NCBI GenBank assembly: GCA_051001995.1
Contig: JBPCMT010000208.1
Coordinates: 1-8,083 of the forward strand
Length of the DNA stretch: 8,083 nucleotides
DNA from: CAWEHQ01 sp051001995
GTDB taxonomy: Bacteria; Actinomycetota; Thermoleophilia; Solirubrobacterales; Thermoleophilaceae
Direction of reading: 5' to 3'
Shown here piece by piece: positions 5,791 to 8,083 of this stretch (its first letter is position 1; every line of letters begins with the position of its first letter). Made by a program: the position numbers and the translations under genes. The notes beneath the pieces were generated by a model. The model was not told where the DNA came from and ran no database searches. It saw only the letters and a list, made by a program, of their open reading frames with translations.

Positions 5791-6548
5791 GGGAGCGCGT
5801 CTCGGATGGCCTCGAGCTGGACGTCGCTGATGTGCTCGAACGCGTCCACCACGCTCGGGTCGAATTGCTGCCCGGCCGCGGCGCGGATCTCGGCGCGCGC
5901 CTCCGCGATCGAGACCCCCGCGCGATACGGACGGTCGGTCGTCATCGCGTCAAGCGTGTCCGCCACCGAGAAGACGCGCGCCGAGAGCGGGATCTCCTCG
6001 CCGCGAAGGCCCTCGGGGTAGCCGGTGCCGTCCCAGCGCTCGTGGTGGTAGCGCACTACGTCGCACGCCCTCGCCAAATACTCGACCGGAGCGAGGATCC
6101 GCCATCCGATCAGCGGGTGCTCGTCGAGCACGCGGCGCTCCTCGGCGGTCAGCGGCTCGCGCTTGTGGAGGATCCCGTCCGGAACCGCCACCTTCCCGAC
6201 GTCGTGCAGCAGGAAGCCGAACTTGACCTGGTGGTCCTCCGCGAGCCGCCGATCCACCCGCAGGGCGATCTCGAGACCGTAGGCCGTGACCCGCTCGGCA
6301 TGGCGATGCGTATAGGCGTCGCGCACCTCGACGGCGTTGGTCAGCGCCTCGACCGTCGCCACGTAGGACTCCTCGACCTCGTGCGCGCGGACGCGCTCCT
6401 CCATGAAGGTCGCCCGAAGGTCGGCCGCGTAGCGCTCGAGCTGACGCTCGCGGGTGCTCGCCTCGCGCTCGCGCGCCGCGAGCTCGGCGCGGAGCCGCCC
6501 GATCTCCTCGCGCAGCCCGCCTCCGTTCCCGTGCTCGCGTGCGCTCAT
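5787..6548 (-). CDS. HD-GYP domain protein, predicted cyclic-di-GMP phosphodiesterase
   Basis: HD-GYP proteins hydrolyse cyclic-di-GMP to pGpG or GMP using a two- or three-metal centre. This 253-residue cytoplasmic protein has a charged N-terminal coiled coil (about 10-65, rich in Glu, Arg and Ala heptads) and then one HD-GYP domain (about 65-235). Metal and signature residues are all visible: His83 in YTHRHAERV, His115-Asp116 in LLHDVGK with Lys119, His144 in DEHPLIGW, His168-His169 with Glu170, Asp173 and GYP at 176-178, and Asp197 in VADTLDAMTTDRPYR. Unlike RpfG-type regulators, it has no fused receiver; the receiver is the next gene. The ATG start (6546-6548) overlaps the kinase stop as ATGA. 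The catalytic set looks intact, but activity and nucleotide specificity are inferred. Confidence 0.93.
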   Translation of the reverse strand: MSAREHGNGGGLREEIGRLRAELAAREREASTRERQLERYAADLRATFMEERVRAHEVEESYVATVEALTNAVEVRDAYTHRHAERVTAYGLEIALRVDRRLAEDHQVKFGFLLHDVGKVAVPDGILHKREPLTAEERRVLDEHPLIGWRILAPVEYLARACDVVRYHHERWDGTGYPEGLRGEEIPLSARVFSVADTLDAMTTDRPYRAGVSIAEARAEIRAAAGQQFDPSVVDAFEHISDVQLEAIRDALP

Positions 6549-8083
6549 CCGCCCGCCGATCGAGCGGTCGCGGGCGGCCGCGCGGGCGCAGGCTCCGCCT
6601 CGATCTCGGCGCCCGCCGGGGCGCGCGGGAGGCGGACGGTGAAGGTGGACCCCCGCCCGGCCTCGCTTGCCACCTCCACCGACCCGCCCTGGAGCTCCGC
6701 GAGCGAGCGCACGATCCAGAGTCCTAGGCCGGTGCCCGGCACGAGCATCCCGGCGCGGTCGCCACGGTAGAAGCGGTCGAACGCGTGCTCGAGCTCCTCG
6801 CGGGTCATGCCGTGTCCGTCGTCGGCCACGGCGATCTCGACCTCGTCGCCCGCAGGCTCGCAGCGCACCTCGATGCGCCCGCCCTCGCCGCTGTACAGGT
6901 GCGCGTTGGCCAGCAGGTTGTCGAGAATCTGACGCACGCGCCGGCCGTCGGCAAGCACCGGGGGCAGGTCCGGCGACAGCGCCAGCTCCAGCCGCTGGCC
7001 GCTCGCCTCGATCCGCGGCGTCATCAGCTTGGCGGCCTCGTCGACCAGCGGCTCGACCCGGATCGGTCGCGACACGACCGAGACGCGGCCGGCCTCGATC
7101 CGAGCCACCTCGAGCAGGTCGTCCACGAGCCCGACCAGGCGGTCGGTGCTGGCGCGGATGATGTCGGTGGCCTCGCGCTGCTTTGCGGTCAGGTCATCCG
7201 AGTGCCCCAGCAGCTCGGCGAAGCCCTTGATCGAGGTGAGCGGGCTTCGAAGCTCGTGGGAGGCGGCGGCCACGAAGTCGCTCTTCATGCGCTCGAGGCG
7301 AACGCGCTCCGTGGTATCCCGGATCGTCCAGACCGTGCCGCCGGTCCCGGTCTCGAGCGGCGAGGCGGTCACGGCGAGCGCACGTCCACCGGCCTCGATC
7401 ATCGCCTCTCCGCCGATGGCGTCCTCGATCGACGGCAGCACGCCTCCCTCCGCGTCGAGCGGCTCGCCGACGGCGAGCCCGGGGATCATGTGAGCTGCGC
7501 GAGGGTTGAACGCCGTCACCCGCCCGGCCGGGTCGCACACCGCGAGCCCGTCACCGAGGCTCTCGATCGTCACGGCGAGCTTGCGACGCTCGTGCTCGAT
7601 GCGCTCGTGCGCGCCACGGAGCTCGGTCGCCATCGTGTTGAAGGACTCGCTGAGCTCCCTGATCTCGCGCGGGCCCTCCGTCGAGACACCCTGTCGCAGG
7701 TCACCCGAAGCAAGCCGCGTGGTGGCTCCGACGAGGTCGTCGAGCGGCCGGCGGACGCGGCCGACGAGCCCGCGGACCAGCAGCAGCGCGGCCACCAGCG
7801 TCAGGAGGCCCGCACCCAGGATCGTAATGACGGCGGTGCGGGTCTCGTCCCTCGCCCGCGCGCGCGCGGCCGCCCGCCGCTCTTCCTGGCGAGCGACCAG
7901 GGACTCGGTGGCCTCGCGGGCGTCGGCCGTCAGCGCGGGACGGACGACGCCGAGCACCCGCGCGGCGCCGCCGGTCTCGGCCGGCCCGGCATCGCGGATG
8001 CGGTCCTGTAGCGACTGGCGCTCGACCACCAGGCGAAGGCTCGCCGGGTCTCCCGCCGCGAGCGCCCGTGCACGGCGCGCCTG
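6545..8083 (-). CDS. Membrane sensor histidine kinase with HAMP and PAS domains (N terminus outside window)
   Basis: The frame is open to the right window edge; 512 residues are visible. Order of parts (numbered from the edge): an extracytoplasmic helical segment (1-82; ARALAAGDPASLRLVVERQ resembles CHASE3-type sensors), a transmembrane helix (about 83-106), HAMP (about 108-160), a PAS domain (about 165-260; GDGLAVCDPAGRVTAFNPRA to VWTIRDTTERV), and HisKA with phospho-acceptor His276 in SHELRSPL. The HATPase_c domain follows with N-box DNLLANA, G1 DDGHGM, F-box FDRFYRG and G2 GTGLGL (450-455). A Pro/Ala-rich tail ends the protein. The first membrane helix expected upstream is not in the window. 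A GTG at 8027-8029 is probably internal, because coding sequence continues above it. It likely phosphorylates the receiver two genes downstream. The sensed signal is unknown. Confidence 0.94.
   Translation of the reverse strand, partial: QARRARALAAGDPASLRLVVERQSLQDRIRDAGPAETGGAARVLGVVRPALTADAREATESLVARQEERRAAARARARDETRTAVITILGAGLLTLVAALLLVRGLVGRVRRPLDDLVGATTRLASGDLRQGVSTEGPREIRELSESFNTMATELRGAHERIEHERRKLAVTIESLGDGLAVCDPAGRVTAFNPRAAHMIPGLAVGEPLDAEGGVLPSIEDAIGGEAMIEAGGRALAVTASPLETGTGGTVWTIRDTTERVRLERMKSDFVAAASHELRSPLTSIKGFAELLGHSDDLTAKQREATDIIRASTDRLVGLVDDLLEVARIEAGRVSVVSRPIRVEPLVDEAAKLMTPRIEASGQRLELALSPDLPPVLADGRRVRQILDNLLANAHLYSGEGGRIEVRCEPAGDEVEIAVADDGHGMTREELEHAFDRFYRGDRAGMLVPGTGLGLWIVRSLAELQGGSVEVASEAGRGSTFTVRLPRAPAGAEIEAEPAPARPPATARSAGG

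Noticed and set aside
5832..6770. Plus-strand open frame opposite the HD-GYP and kinase genes, and a similar one at 6785-8011
   Set aside because: Composition is skewed to Arg, Ala, Leu and Val with no motif. The opposite strand encodes clear HD-GYP and kinase domains with all catalytic residues.
6545..8029. Kinase gene starting at the GTG at 8027-8029
   Set aside because: The frame stays open to the window edge with sensor-like sequence above this codon, and a single-membrane-helix start here would remove most of the sensor; the true start is probably outside the window.

Overview
The window is about 8.1 kb of very GC-rich DNA, packed with genes that all lie on the minus strand. Gaps are short and neighbours often overlap by ATGA. 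The base composition, the protein sequences and a conserved housekeeping gene order suggest a high-GC Gram-positive, probably a deep-branching actinobacterium (Thermoleophilia / Solirubrobacterales-like). That placement is an inference. I see no phage, IS element, CRISPR array, rRNA or tRNA.

In transcription order (right to left) there are two blocks. Block 1 (8083 to 5410) is a signalling cassette. It holds a membrane histidine kinase cut by the right window edge (TM-HAMP-PAS-HisKA-HATPase), an HD-GYP domain protein with an N-terminal coiled coil, and a stand-alone receiver-domain response regulator. Both junctions are 4-bp ATGA overlaps. There is no DNA-binding output domain, so the likely output is cyclic-di-GMP turnover or protein-protein contact.

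Block 2 (5404 to 1) is housekeeping: folK (folate), coaX (CoA), a DusB-type tRNA-dihydrouridine synthase (overlapping coaX by ATGA), greA (transcript cleavage factor), lysS (class II lysyl-tRNA synthetase), then the start of clpC (AAA+ unfoldase, cut by the left window edge). folK follows the receiver gene by only 5 bp, so the signalling cassette and the folate/CoA genes may share a transcript. The order coaX-dus-greA-lysS-(regulator)-clpC resembles an old gene neighbourhood of Firmicutes and Actinobacteria, but the regulator genes usually found before clpC (ctsR-mcsA-mcsB in Firmicutes, lsr2 in mycobacteria) are absent.

The gaps hold some plausible control signals. Similar extended -10 elements (TGCTANACT) precede greA and clpC. 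The 189-bp lysS-clpC gap also carries a 10-bp direct repeat (CCAAACCGGG) in the presumed clpC leader. A -10-like GATAAT sits 6 bp before the coaX ATG and could give a leaderless mRNA. A perfect 7-bp hairpin has the greA stop codon in its loop. No stretch over 300 bp lacks a gene. I found no convincing undescribed system; the least ordinary items are the split kinase/HD-GYP/receiver cassette and the clpC leader.
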